Shown: piece after piece, positions 1 to 12,900 of the stretch
Numbering within the stretch: the stretch's first letter is position 1
How the letters are laid out: every line of letters begins with the position of its first letter
From: Lateolabrax maculatus
Lineage: Eukaryota; Chordata; Actinopteri; Acropomatiformes; Lateolabracidae
Assembly: GCA_031216445.1 (NCBI GenBank)
Contig: CM062206.1
Coordinates: forward strand, 26,749,501 to 26,813,500
Direction of reading: 5' to 3'
Length of the DNA: 64,000 nt
Position numbers and translations under genes: made by a program
Notes under the pieces: model-generated
What the model saw: only the letters and a program-made list of their open reading frames with translations
Told to the model about the DNA's origin: nothing
Database searches by the model: none

Positions 1-2440
1 TGCTCACCTCCATTGTCTGGTAAATATATACTGTGATGAATAAACAGCTTAAAAACAAGTGGTTAAATAAATACATAAACTGTGATGTGTACAGGTATAA
101 ACAGAATACTACTAGGGGAGAGGTTTGCACATTTTCTCAGCCGGACCAGAGCCGCGGCCCGCAATTCTTGTTTCATCTGTTTTCCAGGTTTGGCAACAGG
201 TAATCCAAGCTGTGGGTGATCCTTATTGTTCATTGATCGTGGTTAGAAAGTGTTGTCCACTAACAATCTGCAAAAGCTGTTCTCTAGGGTGCTTGGGCAC
301 CGGCAAATTAAATAACAAAATAAAACAAGAAAAATGCGAAGTTGAGGAGGACTGAGAAACATCCTCAGATTGTTAAGAAAGACAAAGGTTCTAGAGTGCG
401 TAGAAATAATATAATGTACGGTATATAGAAAGGTAGGGACAGTGTAAGTCAGCAGAAATATCTGAACCTGGCTGCCAGGAGGACAGAGGAGACCTAACTT
501 GATTGACAAGGAGAAAGGAGCACGTATATGGTTAGTGTGCACCATCTTCCACTAGACATATTGTACATTCACGACACTGTCAAAAAATAAATTTGAATGT
601 TTTTATATTTTGAATCAACAGAGAAAAATAAAAATGTCTTTCTAGTTATTGGTAATTAATTGACTAATTATTGGTAAAATAAAACACAAACACTTTGGGG
701 CTGGGGTTACCATATGTGCACCTTGATCTTATATGATTTTGTTACACAGCCTGTACAGTGTTCAGGTCTTACTGGAACAGTGTTCAATAGTGTTCATAAG
801 CTTTAAATGTGCGTATATGTGCATATGTGTATGTACCACAAAAAGTCATGAAAATACAAACAACTAGGCACTGTAAAACTGGAAAGGTTGGGGCTCTTAC
901 TGCCAACATAAAATCCCATTATTACACAAATAATTTATTTATTTAATTTATGTAGGAACACAAGGTGGTGCAGTTGTAGCATGTAGCTGCACACAGCCCT
1001 TTGTTAAAGAAAATACACTTCCCATATTCAGACGTGAAGAATGTGTGTTTATGGGTTGTTCTCGGTTATCAACCTGAGCTGACTTGTGTTTTCTCCATCT
1101 AACAGCATAAAACAGACACAGAGCCCTTTCATGCTGCTGTCTGATATAGAGACACAAAGTCCTCCTGTCCTTCCTGTTCTGGTCTATACAGGTGTCTACA
1201 GATGTGGCTGTCACACACACAGAACATATTGATGTTGAAGGCCTCTCTTGACTATAAATTACTTCTCTATGGACTTGGTTTACACATGTATGTTCAGGGT
1301 GATTGGATTTAAAATGCTGACTGTTGACTGTTGAATCTGATCCTGAAGAAGGCAGTCTGCTGAAATGTTGATCTTTAGAACTTAAAGTAGTTATCTGTCT
1401 GTTGCTTTCTCCTCACTTATAAAAAATCTTTTCTGTCTAACATCTCTGCTACTGCCATCCTCACAAGTAGTGTGAAGAAAAGGAAGCGGTTTTAATCCAA
1501 GTCAGTGTTGAGCAAGCCCTAACCTAACCGTAAACTAAAATATAATGAAAGAGCACATTACATAAGATAGGTGGGAAACAAGATGAAGCAGGCTGATGGG
1601 AGTTTGGCAGCAGGGCTCCGTTCACAGAATCTCTCCTGTCACAACTCGCAGAGCAGGTTCTACAACATGAATAAAAGCCGTAGCAGGCGCAGCAGTTGTA
1701 CAACTGTGGAACAGTACTGTATGTGCTGTCCAAGTGCCACTCAAGGTCATAGACAGCACTTGCTTTCTGTAAAATATCTAAGAGCTACTGTGTCTTAAAA
1801 AGCATTCTCTAATCTGATTACTGCTGTGGTGATGAGAAACAAAAAATATTCCATTATGGCTTAAGCCTTGTAGCAAGATAAAAACTGCACATATAAGTAT
1901 CCAAGAAGGGTTCTCAGTCTGAAAAAGAGTAGAGTTTAGTTTCACTGTTGGGTGAAAAATGTTATATCCTTTATTTAAATCTTTATTTATTCAGGGATGA
2001 TTCACTGAGAGCCACAGTCTCTTTTGCATGAAAACCCTGACCACACTCGTACAGTTACAAACATTCACGCCTGAAGCTGCCCAGTACAACCACAGTCTGA
2101 CCTAATGGTCACTTAGCAGCTCCACGAGAGCAGTCGGGGTAAACTGCCTTACACCTCAGTGGTGGTAATAAAGGAGGGGCAAGGGCTAATCTTTCATTTT
2201 TCGAAACCCAGTGAAGATGTGAAGTTAGGGAATAAGGGAGTAACAATCTGGGAACTTAAAAGGAATACTGTATTTTATATTGCATGTATTTCCTCGGATA
2301 CATATTCTATTATTACAGGGTACAATATGACCATCACTGAGCAACAAGCTAGGAGTTTGGGGGAAGATGAGCAAATTAGTTCTGTTTATTTCAAAATGAC
2401 CATAACCTACTTATGAACACTGAAGGGGGTACAGACAATA
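1..2440. other. Intergenic, no gene recognised
   Basis: AT-rich non-coding sequence. The open frames here are short, lack family resemblance and show no convincing splice context. I see no RNA gene and no transposon ends that I can name. Confidence 0.5.
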
Positions 2441-2454
2441 TAATATTAAAAAGA

Positions 2455-2545
2455 GTAGGGGTGTCAGGATTCTCCAAATCCACTATTTGATTTGACTTTT
2501 GATTTTAAGGTCACAATTCGATTCGATTTAAACGTTTTTTTTTTT
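2455..2545. repeat. Dispersed repeat fragment, possibly hAT-type non-autonomous
   Basis: The stretch begins GGGGTGTCAGGATTCTCC and continues with alternating GATTTGATTT / ATTCGATTCGATTT blocks. I recognise this opening as a common dispersed fish repeat. No matching second terminus or target duplication was found, so this is a fragment call. The AT-rich DNA that follows, to about 3530, holds nothing I can name. Confidence 0.35.
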
Positions 2546-3534
2546 CAGATAAATAATCTTTTCTTAAATTCATAAATTCATCATTGGTTTTATGTGACAA
2601 CTGCCATTTACATTTTTAAATTCTTATTTCAAGTGTGATATAACCACATATTGTTTAGAATCTACCACACCATGGCCATCTGGTCCAATTTAAATGATTT
2701 ATTCAAAATATTATGTTAATCTTTTGCTTATTATAAGCATAACAAAGCAGAAAGCAAGCATGACATCATCATTCTATCAAAGTGATAGTGTCACTATCCC
2801 TTTGTTAATGTCAAGACTTAACAAAGGGAATAATAACACACCAAGTTGTGAAATTTGAGTTTATTGATCATATACTGTATATTGATCTGTTAGGATCTGA
2901 GTTTTGTATCTTAATTCTATATTCAGTTGTATTTTATTTTCAATTTATTTTATTCTGAATTGGTTATGCAAATGGGTTGTGTTATTATTTACTGGTTAAG
3001 CAAACTAACAAGAAGGTAGAACTAAACTCATTAAGCCTAATTAGATAAAATGAGAACATGGAATTAAGTCAGCTTATTAGGTTTAGGTTAGGTTTAAATT
3101 AAACTAAAGTTAGGTAAAACAGGGAGAAATTCAAATTTTTCTGGAATCTTATCTGGTCTTATTTAAGAAAGTTTCAAGGAATTTGTGTGTATGTGAGGTA
3201 TGTGATTTGGTGCCAATTTATGTGCATGTCTACTACTTTTTGTCTACATAAATAAGCTGGCAGTTTAAACTAGCTCCTTGGTCTGCTACTTCTGAGTTCT
3301 AGTTATAAACTGCTCATCTGAACATAGACTCTAGTCCTAGCAATCTGTAAATACTACAGTGCTACACTCATCTTTACTCACTCCCTACATAAGGGCTGTG
3401 GCATGGTGTATACTAAAGTCAAAGCATATGATGGAGTGACTTACTGTTCCTGCTGACTAACACAGAGTAAACAACTATTGCAGCGCTTGTTCCCTGAAGC
3501 TGCTTGATCTACTGCGGCTTGGATTGTACTAAAG

Positions 3535-3597
3535 TTTGTACGTCTCTTTGGACAAAAGCATCTGACAAATGAATAAATGTAAATATAAATGTAGTCA
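3535..3597 (+). repeat. Fish SINE/LINE-type 3' tail
   Basis: The block CTCTTTGGACAAAAGCATCT, followed by a degenerate AAATGAATAAATGTAAATATAAATG run, matches the frequent fish retroposon ending 'CTTTGGATAAAAGCGTCTGCTAAATG(TAAATG)n'. The body upstream is too degraded to name, and I saw no clear A/B boxes. Confidence 0.5.
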
Positions 3598-3988
3598 GCC
3601 TGTTCCAGTTTGTAGCATCCGACAAAAACTCTGCATTTGTTTTCCACCAAACAAATATTTTACTGATGTAACTACATAAAGCTGGTTGGACAACTTTACA
3701 TATGAAACTGTGTCTTTGTGTGTATGTGTGTGTGTGTGCGTGTTATTGGAGGAGGTGTCTTCAGGTAAAAGCATATCCCACAGCACACACAAATCACACT
3801 CACCTGAGGCCAATAGTCTGTCAAAACTCAGTTTGAAAATCTGTCAGAAAGGAGTGGCCAAGTAACACACAGTCACACACACCTATCTATCCTTCCCCAT
3901 AAATACGTATCTCAACCGACAGAAATACACCTTACTGGGTGTGGTTCTCCTGAAATTTCACTGACTCACTACACTGCCATGGAGACAG

Positions 3989-4001
3989 ACACACACACAC
4001 A

Positions 4002-4070
<69 letters not shown>
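3989..4070. repeat. (AC)n microsatellite
   Basis: About 82 bp of almost pure AC dinucleotide, with one T interruption near 4009. It creates a spurious Thr-His open frame on the plus strand. Confidence 0.98.
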
Positions 4071-4078
<8 letters not shown>

Positions 4079-4099
4079 ACGTTTGTACATCTATACTTG

Positions 4100-4365
4100 T
4101 GAGGACATTCATTGACATAATGCATTCCCTAGCCCCTTACCCAACCTTAACCATAAACACTAAATGCCTGACCCCAACCCTTACCCTGACCTTACCCTTT
4201 AACTTAATTCTAACCTGAACCATAAAACCAAGTCTTAACCCTAAAACAGCCCTTTGAAGGTGCCTCAGAAAGTGAGGACTGACATATATGTCCTCACTTT
4301 CCAAAAATGTCCTCACTCCCATGGTCTAAAACTCAAATTGGTTCTCACAAAGATAGTTGTATCCA
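4100..4365. repeat. Interspersed fish repeat with telomere-like CCCTAA-rich core
   Basis: It runs from CTTGTGAGGACATTCATTG through a core of imperfect AACCCTA/CCCTAAC-like hexamers to CCTCACTTTCCAAAAATGTCCTCACT and GGTTCTCACAAAGATAG. The bracketing GAGGAC / GTCCTC blocks point to a dispersed element rather than a telomere relic. I recognise the pattern as common in teleost genomes, but the superfamily is unknown. Confidence 0.6.
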
Positions 4366-5289
4366 GTGTAATGGTGTATATAGACAACAACTTACTGTTA
4401 ACTATATGTATTATATTTTAATATTGTCCCTAATAAGAATAGTTGCCAAGGCAACAACTAATGAAATACAAAAAAATTACTGAATGTGTGAAGGTGCACT
4501 GTATGACATCCTCATTCACTCCATATTTACTATATAGTACTCGACATTCACTGTCAACCATTTTATTTGAGTGAGAAAATGTATGCTCTATATAACCCAG
4601 TTAATTACTCCAAACTAAAGAAAAACACATGCTGAAGCGTTTAAGTATATTTACATATTTAAAGAGATAGAACATAAATAACAACCATTAATATTTATGT
4701 TCTGTGTGTTTATATGAAGCTATAGCGAAAGTTCAACCAGAAAGACTGCCTATACTCTAAATAAAGCTTCAATTGCATCAGGTGATTGTGGGCATTTTTC
4801 ACACTCTCACTTAACCAATCATATTCTTGGCATGTCCCCCATAAGCCAATCATCTCATAGCTGTCAAAGTTTTAAGCGTTTCTATATCCCTGCTTCCCTC
4901 AGCTGTCATTCCAGGCTACCAAAGCAACCCTCCTCCACCCCTTTCACCTCCAGTCCTCATCACAGCCAGCTCCATAAAGTCTTTCTTCTGGCTCCCTCCA
5001 TATTCAGTTCCAATGACTGCCCTCCATGCTCATCAGAAACCTGCTCATTCATCCAGCCTCAGCATTCCTTTATCTCATCACCACAACCAGTGTCTAGACT
5101 CCATCGGGGGATTGTTCTATCATATCCTATGTCCCTATCCCCCTATACATATATTTTTTTAATGTCATACTGTGAGGGTCAAACACTAATCTTCTATTTG
5201 CAATAAAGCAGTTGAACACAATTTTAAGCCTCTGGTGATTAAGTCTCCTGATTGAAATGTAATGTGGAGACCCACCTGTGGACATTCAG

Positions 5290-5381
5290 TCAGTTGAAGG
5301 CTGCTACTGTGAGGAATGCCTCCTCCACACTGTTGTCAAAGTCTAGACCAAGCAGTCTGCTGCTCCCTGGAACAACATCTG
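5290..5381 (-). other. Weak exon-like stretch, unidentified
   Basis: Minus strand: a plausible acceptor (CACACAG) is followed by about 29 open codons ending in TGA, including the motif LDFDNSVEEAFLTVAAFN. This slightly recalls the C-terminal 'SAL..NVEEAF' region of Rab11-type GTPases, but the match is short and could be chance. The upstream exon-like piece at 6016-6134 may or may not belong to it. Confidence 0.15.
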
Positions 5382-6015
5382 CTGTGTGCAGCTGAACCCC
5401 ACTACCACAAAAACACACACACATAGCAGCACACTAGGCTGTGAAATTGATCAGCTATTTGATTGTCTCTCTCTCCAGACCAGTGACATCACCAGGATGC
5501 AGGATGAGCTGTTTCCTGCTAGGCTGATCAGGTATCAGCTGTTTGGATAGACACATGGGGTGCACAGCAGTTGTCAGTGTTTTTCTGTTTGAATTATGTT
5601 TTATATATCAGCATACAATGCATTTGCAAACTTTTTCATGTCTTCAAGGCTACATCGTTTACATCAGCTGCAGTCTTCTTTTCTCCTCTGCACTGGTATA
5701 TTGCTGTTTTAACATCACCACCTGTCACCATGTTCTACAGTCAGCAGAGATGTGTTCTTGGTGTGAATTTGTGTCTGCAATTTCATTGTTTTATGGTCAT
5801 AACAGCAGACCCTGTGAAATGTTGAGAACTACTGGTGCAGATGTTATGATGAGCAGGTCCCTCTGTTGTTTTCACAGGTTGTACTGGTTTCTACAGGCGC
5901 TTACCATTTTCGTTAGAGTGACAGATGTACATGAAGCTTACTCCAAACTTCTGCTACAGCTCTGCTGTTTGACAATATTTAGGGCTCACAGCTTAGGCTG
6001 TGAAGGCAACACAAA

Positions 6016-6134
6016 CTATACATGCAGCCAGGAGATCTGATGACTGTTGAGGAGGCAGTCGTCCTGTTCCCTGTATGTGATCAGATCCACCACTGCCCGT
6101 TTCTCTCCCAGCTGACCTCCAGCTTCACCATAGG
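6016..6134 (-). other. Weak exon-like stretch, unidentified
   Basis: Minus strand: acceptor-like TTTAAACAG is followed by 38 open codons with protein-like composition (for example GEKRAVVDLITYREQDDCLL), then TAG. I do not recognise a family. It could be a decayed terminal exon or a chance open frame. Confidence 0.15.
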
Positions 6135-7757
6135 CTGTTTAAAGTGTGCCGAATGTTTTCACGGCTCTCCCCATATTTGAATGATTATCGCATAACAGAA
6201 GGCTTTTCATCCTACCTTTGAGTGTGGCCCTTCTGAACAGCTGTTAACACGTTTGCCTTTAAACTTGGTCAAAATCATAAAACATCTGAGGGTGTGTTCA
6301 GCTGACCACACCACCCTCTGCAGGGCCAGGTGGTCCCTCTTGATGCTGTTCCAACCAGAAAAACAACCATGTCTTAGTCCGTCTCTGAATACTTTGATTT
6401 CCTTTGCCTGTCTTTGATAAACTACAGTGTGTGTGTTCATGATAATAAAGGAACCTGTCACCCAGTGTAAGAGTGTCGCCCATTGATGTGTTTTAATGTG
6501 TCTAATCGAATAGAATTACTTACACGAAATGCTGATTAATTAATATAATTAATTGCAATTAATCACATATCTCAATATTTGTTTAGAAAAGCCTCCAAAT
6601 GAAGATATTATAACTCAAAAACATTATATTATTGTGGGCATATCAGTAAAGCATTGAATAGAAATATCAAAAAGTGGCATTAGAAGTCAATAAATTGTCA
6701 ACAATTATTTTTTTTACCATAAGCTTATCACTTGAGCACCAAGGGAAAATTTGCAGATCTATCTGAGTTCTGAGGGATATAGTGTGTTCATTATATATGC
6801 TTTACTCGGATAGATAGAGGTAAGGTTGAAAGCCGGCAAATTTTTTGCCTTTAAGTACCACACTGGTTGACCACAATCTTTTTAACTATTTAACATACTA
6901 TTAACATGCACAACTAACGCACTAATGGTTGGAGATGTGCAACGCACAGTGTCAGAGGGGTGCGTTCTTAAATTCACTTGTAGTGTCAGGCACCCTGAGT
7001 GTTTTCTTGTCACTGCTTACAGGCTCAGAGCCACACAGACCATTTTAACTGAGAGGCCAATTTGTGATTTCTGTCAATATGATCAAACAAAACTTCTTGA
7101 ATATCAAACAAGAACAAACATAAGAATGTGGGAGAGAATAAAACTCAATGAAGCAAAAAAAGTAATCTGAAAAATACAACTTATTACTTGCAAACAAATA
7201 ATTTGTGTAGTCGTATAAACTATTGGTCTTTTATACTTATGTCTTTTTGTTTACAGTTCCCTCCCTGCTTCTTTGTCACGGATTAGACTTTTGCCCTCAC
7301 TGTCAGCTTTGCAGTCATGCTGCCCGCTCTTTAACGTGTTTAAAGTGTTTCAGGGTGTCCGGGAGGGCAAAAGTGAGAAATCAGTGATCATCAGATCAAT
7401 GGGAAAGAAGCAAAGGGAACTGTAAATAAAATGACATATCAATCAAGCGCAAATTCACAACAGCTGCAACTATGTGCACTAATGCCTCTACGTGTCCATG
7501 CATTCACACACATAACTTCACAAACACAAATTTCAGCCAAGGAGGTTGTGGCTGCAATAGGATATCTGTGGACCAGTGAACATTTATATTTATGTGGACC
7601 AATAAATCAATGGACCAACACAGCTAAATGACGGGGCTAACCCACACCACTAAACAAGGAACCTCTGCTGAGTCCAATGATGACTCCCACAAAGTGCCTA
7701 CGATAAACAGTTAATGAGCTATGAAAGGGGCGTGGCAAAGTGTAGGGGCAGGGCAAA

Positions 7758-7822
7758 CCAAACAACCAACCAACCAACCAACCCACACATTGACCTATAA
7801 AGCTGCTGGTTGCAGTTAAAAA
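7758..7822. repeat. (AACC)n run plus dispersed-repeat segment
   Basis: A short AACC tetranucleotide array is followed by GACCTATAAAGCTGCTGG and a GCAG(T)TAAAAA block. The same roughly 30-bp block occurs on the opposite strand at 26945-26975, which shows that it belongs to a dispersed element. Confidence 0.5.
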
Positions 7823-9154
7823 GTAAAAGATCAATAGTTCACACAATTACAAAAATCATTTGTTTGCAGGTAATAAGTTTTACTTTTTGATTTTTATGTT
7901 TTAGTCCCTCTCAAATTCTTATTTTTGTTTGATATTTTAGAAGTTTAATTTGATTATATTGACACAAATCTGATTTCATAGTTTGTCAGTGTCTGAACCC
8001 TATAATGGCTGACAAAGTGGCACAATGCAACAGTTTGGTTATGTAGCAATATAGGTAGTTATCCAACACGCAGCAACTTACAGTAACATCTCTCCATCAA
8101 TTAATTAACCTTTTGTGTTAATTAGCATTATTTGTTTATGCAAAATTTCATAATGAAAATAAGAAAAATATAATCAATTTATCCTTTATTGATCTGGCCA
8201 ATGCAAAACCCGATATCAGTCAATATTTTTGCATTTTGCACTACAAATGTTTGAAATTTGTTTTGCTGTCACTAATACTTTGGATGAACATGATCTACTG
8301 GGGTTGTTAATGATTCACTGATCAAATAATCACTTAAGAATTTGATCAATATAAATCTACTGACAATGGCATTCAAAAAACACAAACATGAGTTCAAGCA
8401 GTGTTTTCGGTGTCTGGACTTATCACCATACAACTGCACTTTGTGTACTTGAAATGATCGTGATCAGGAGAAACATAACTTGATGTAGCTTACCCTTGAT
8501 GACAGGTTTCAGTTCACCGACGCTCACTTGCTGCATATGCCATGAGAAGGTGTCATCCAAATCTCTATGACTCAGCACTCCCCACACAGAGATGCTAGTA
8601 TTCATAAATAAAGACTTGTAAGCTGGGATAGAAGTGTTTGAAGTGCCCTACATGTTTCGTCTCATCTACCAACCACATGTCCTAAGTATGTCCTCATAGC
8701 TGCACAGAACTATGATTCATATTTTGAATTTTGTTTGGCTGTTTGTGGGAAATCAAGAGGCAGCAAGAGTGAAAGCAACAGTGTTAAGTGACAGCATTAT
8801 TTATTTTAATTTTATGATTAAATTATTTTACTTGACTTAAGACCAAATATTACCCATTTCAATCATTTATTTAAACTTGTATAATGTTCAGTAATGGATG
8901 AGTAAGTGTTTGTACACTCTGCTGGTCAGAGGGATGTCAGCAGATAAACAAGGACAAAGTCAGAAGTGGAAGATCACTGGAAAACTGACAAGTACTTTTG
9001 AGTACACTTATAAAAATGCTCATGTGTATATATGGGGGATTGTTATTAAAAAAATGCCATTTGTAGAACCTGGGAAAAAAAAAAATCAAATCAGCTGTTT
9101 CACATTACTTGTGATTTTTCATTGTGCAGATGGTTGATAATGACTTGTGCTTGG

Positions 9155-9943
9155 AGGTCTGAGTTATGTCATGTTTTTATTTGTATTTTTGGAGAAGACC
9201 ATAGGTTTTACAACAGATTTAATAATAATTCAGAGCTCTAAAGAGAGGGAGAGAGCCAGAGTATCATTCTACCATTGACTGTTGCCATCAGCTGCTTATA
9301 TTGTCAAAAGGCAAACTCCTAATCACCATAGGAAAACAAAAAGAAAAACAAGAAAAAAAAATCCAACATTTTTGATTTTTTTAGTAAATAACATCCAGGG
9401 TTGCATCATTCAATTATTTCAGAAAACAAAAAGGGAGAACAGTTTTCAGGTTTACATGTTTTAACATTTGCTTGGTAAAAGGAGGGAGTGAAATAATGGA
9501 GTGAAGAAGGGAAGAGACGCTTTGAGATGTTTCCACTGGGAGAGAAAAACAGGGTCAGCTGACTACCTTCTTAACCTCAGTTTCCAAAGAAACCTTACAA
9601 AAAGTCAACACTGAAAGGAGGACAGAGACAAGGATGCATGGGGGAGGGGTTTGTGTGTCTGGGGGGGGGGGGACAAGGGGCTACAGCCTCCACATCCAAA
9701 AATCCTGCTTTTTCATTCTTCTTTTCTTTCGGAGTGCAGAGATTTATTATATATACACATAAGAATATATAGATAACACAGCTGACAAAGGCGTGTGTAA
9801 ATCTATACATTTCCATTACATACATAGTTATTATGGAAGGAGAGACACAGACTCTGTTTGTCGCTTGTCCAGGAAGAGAGACTTGTTGGACCTGGTCACC
9901 AACGCTTCTGCAGCTCTGCTCTGGGCAGACACCAATCAGAAAC
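9155..9943 (-). CDS. csnk1a1: csnk1a1 exon 10: last 8 coding nt plus 3'UTR
   Basis: Acceptor ...GTCTGTGTCTGTAG, then GT TTC TGA. The split Gly codon from exon 9 (G + GT) is completed, followed by Phe337 and stop at 9936-9938. This restores the vertebrate C-terminus ...NMKGF. The coding part is only 8 nt, so it was located by splice logic rather than an open frame. The remainder is 3'UTR with AATAAA at 9743 and 9176. The 3' limit near 9155 is inferred. Confidence 0.75.
9176..9181 (-). promoter_or_regulatory. csnk1a1: Distal poly(A) signal of csnk1a1
   Basis: AATAAA on the minus strand, about 760 nt after the stop codon. Cleavage would be expected about 15-25 nt further, near 9155. A proximal AATAAA at 9743-9748 gives a shorter alternative. 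Confidence 0.6.
9743..9748 (-). promoter_or_regulatory. csnk1a1: Proximal poly(A) signal of csnk1a1
   Basis: AATAAA on the minus strand about 190 nt after the TGA stop. With the distal signal at 9176 it suggests two 3'UTR lengths. The choice cannot be decided from sequence alone. Confidence 0.5.
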
Positions 9944-12900
9944 CTACAGACACAGACATAAACAAGGGCAGAATCATTACCACAGTGTCCGAAAGCCCAC
10001 AGACAGAGATGCTGGCTAAACTGAACAAGGAATACAAGGGTTATTGTCTGAAAAGGTCAGCAGTGAAGAACAAGAAACAGTAAGGGAAGAATGGTCCACT
10101 AAAGAATAGGAATACTCTCCTTAAAAGGTGCAGAAGAAAATCCTGACAAAACATACCCAAGTACATTTTGCTGAAGTTTGTTCAGTATCCAAGTTTGATT
10201 GTTGGGTAGTGAGAGAAACAGATTTCACTCTCCATAGCTGTCAATTCTGCACAATGCTCTTCACAGAGAAGCCCTGAGATGAAGGCAGATGAACCATCGA
10301 CATCATATGGTTTTGACCCATGTTACTACAGCAGTGATAGCTGATCAGCCCATTTTCTCCCACAGGAAAATGTTGCCCCAAGCCTTTCAGCTAAGAGAAA
10401 ATTCTACTCCAAATTCTTATTTTTTGGATATGCAACAATATCCAAAGAACCTGGTCCATCTCAGTGATAAATTAAGCACAATTTCCCTGCACTGCTAATC
10501 GTTAACACCCTTAATTCGCAAGCCACAATATGCCAATAACAGTACAGTTTTCTGGGATGATGCAGCCAGTGTCAAGTGAAAGAAAGGTGAACACTGAAAA
10601 AAAAAAAAAAGACTTAAAAACGGTATGATAGGATTTAAGTTAACGCTATACATGCAGACATGGCTAAAAATGAGGCCCATTAATAAGTGGTTGTGTTGTT
10701 TGAAAGATGACTCATGTTTATCATCTCTTAGAGTTGCGCATTTATTCGGGAAATATTTGTGCAGGTCACCCCTCTGTCAGTTCCCTCCACACAATCACCG
10801 TATCCGGTGTTCTGCCGTTTAAACCCATCAAGTTGTCAGAACACGAGCATGAAAGGGAGTATTAAAAAAAAAAAAAAAAAAAGAAGGCATTTGTAGAACC
10901 TGAAAAAGAATCAAATCATCTGTTTCACATTTCTTGTGCGGCGAAAGATCAGTGTTGCATGCATGGCACTGGTTCGCATTCTGAGAATAATGACTTAGAT
11001 AGGGAGGAACAGAGCCAGCCTGAGAAGCGACAGGCTTTTGTGGCTGCAGAGAACCTGAGCAGTTTTCAGTCAGCAGGCAATGAAGTACAATCACAGTCGT
11101 CAGAAAGTGTTGAGGAAGCAGCTTCCACAAGTGTTGCAGGCCGAGATCACACTGAACACCAATGAAAGACAGCGTGTGTTCAATAGCCAGGTATCATGTG
11201 AAGGAGAAGACATGGAGTACGACTCTGAGTCAGAGTCGTACTCCATGTCTTAAGGTCTTCTACTTCCATAGCCCTCCACTGCTTTTCACATCCTAATTGC
11301 ACACAAGGAGAAGAGGCACAGGCACGCAAACACACAGTATAAATATGTAATAAACTGTTACAAGCATTGGTGCAGCAGAACCAGAATATTCAACCGAGGT
11401 CACACTGTTTTTCATATTACAAATATGAAAAAAATGAATAAAGCTACACAGACACATTAATGTGAGGTCAGTATTTCCTAAGTTTCACTTTTTGTTTAGC
11501 TTGATATTTTATTTTTTACAGAAACACCCATTACAGCAAATAGGTTAATGTTTGAGTTACACAATTTAGTAGTGTAATTTTCCAATACCTGAGTGTATTT
11601 CTGTTATAGGTGTTTCAGTAATAAAGCTGAAAAAAAAATAACAGATTAAAACAAAAATGTTGCAAAGTTTGAAGGAGCTACAGCTGCTATGCATTCAAGT
11701 ATGGAGCAATCTGCTGGCATCAGCGAAAGCCAGATTAGTCCATCAGACTGCCAGATAGCGAAGCATATTGCTCCAAAGAACACGTTTCTACTGTGCCAGG
11801 GTCCAGTTGCGGCGTGCTTTACACCACTCAAGCTGATGCTTGGCATTGCGCATGGTAATGTTGGGCTTTTGCAGCTGTTTAGCCATTGAACCCTTTGCAT
11901 GAAGCTCCCAACGCACAATTTGTGTACTGATGTTGCTTCTAGGGGCAGTTTGGTACCCTGAAATGATGCAAAAGATAATAAGCAAGATTTACGCACTATG
12001 CACCTCGGCATTCTTTACCCCATCTGTGCGGTCTACCACTTTGTGGCTGAGCTATTGTTGTTCCAAGGTGCTTCCACTTCACAATAATATTACCATTCCA
12101 ACAAATAAGTAAATGTGTGTTGGGTGGAGGGAGAAATTGGACATGTTGAAACATCTTCTGAGCATTTGGCCTCAGGAGAAGTCTCCTTGTAAGGAGAGGT
12201 TTCTCCTATCATGTTGCTGCCTGTGATCATGCTGACGTCAAACTAGTGGTCATGTAGAAATGGTGAAATTGATAAAAAAGAGCAGGCAGGACCAACAGGA
12301 CTTAAGTGTTAAACAATAAGCACTGAAATTTACTCTGTAATTGTGCTGGTTAAGTTTCTGGAACACCATCATGCTGTATGCTACCATTCTGTTGAAGCTA
12401 ACTCATTACTTGCTGTAGGTGCAACAAAGTAACTTTGTCAGCAAAGAAGCGATTGTGGCTGTAACGCAGGAAGTATACAATTATAGTCATTAAGTATGGT
12501 TCAGAGTAGTTGCATTTGGGTTGAATAGAGGTTATGTACTCATTTTAATATGTTTTTATGTCAAACAGTTGAACTATGAAAGTGAACTGCTTACTGCAGT
12601 TTCAATGGATTTATAATCTTCAAATCACAAAAACAATGGAAGTTATACACTGGAAGACTGCAAGCTCAACTCGAAATGCATGTAAGAGAAAACGACAGAA
12701 AAGATTTTGAATTTAGAAAAAAAAATGATTAAAGTGAAAGCTATTAGAAGACAACTGATAATGTCTCAGGGGTACACCAGCATTAAATCAGGTTTTTCAG
12801 CATTACATGTCTTAAACTGTACAATAGATTGACTCATAAACCAGTTTTCCAATAATGTTATGTAGTTAATGTTAAGTGCTTTTCATAGATCATGTCTGAT

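Larger units (their letters stand above)
4370..9150. other. Intergenic downstream of csnk1a1, no solid gene
   Basis: Mostly AT-rich. The stretch 4790-5225 is pyrimidine-rich, reads open for 124 codons on the plus strand and ends in an AATAAAG motif. It may be a retroelement terminus, but I cannot name it. Two weak exon-like stretches on the minus strand are listed separately. Nothing else supports coding. Confidence 0.45.

Noticed and set aside
3979..4218. Thr-His repeat open frame
   Set aside because: Produced by the AC microsatellite.
4100..4260. Interstitial telomere (CCCTAA-like hexamers)
   Set aside because: The hexamers are irregular and bracketed by GAGGAC/GTCCTC blocks typical of a dispersed fish repeat.
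5290..5381. Rab11 pseudogene
   Set aside because: Only about ten positions resemble the NVEEAF region, the following residues diverge, and no G-box motifs are nearby.
5543..6040. 165-codon plus-strand open frame
   Set aside because: No family resemblance, Cys/Phe-rich composition typical of random AT-rich DNA, and no splice or promoter context.
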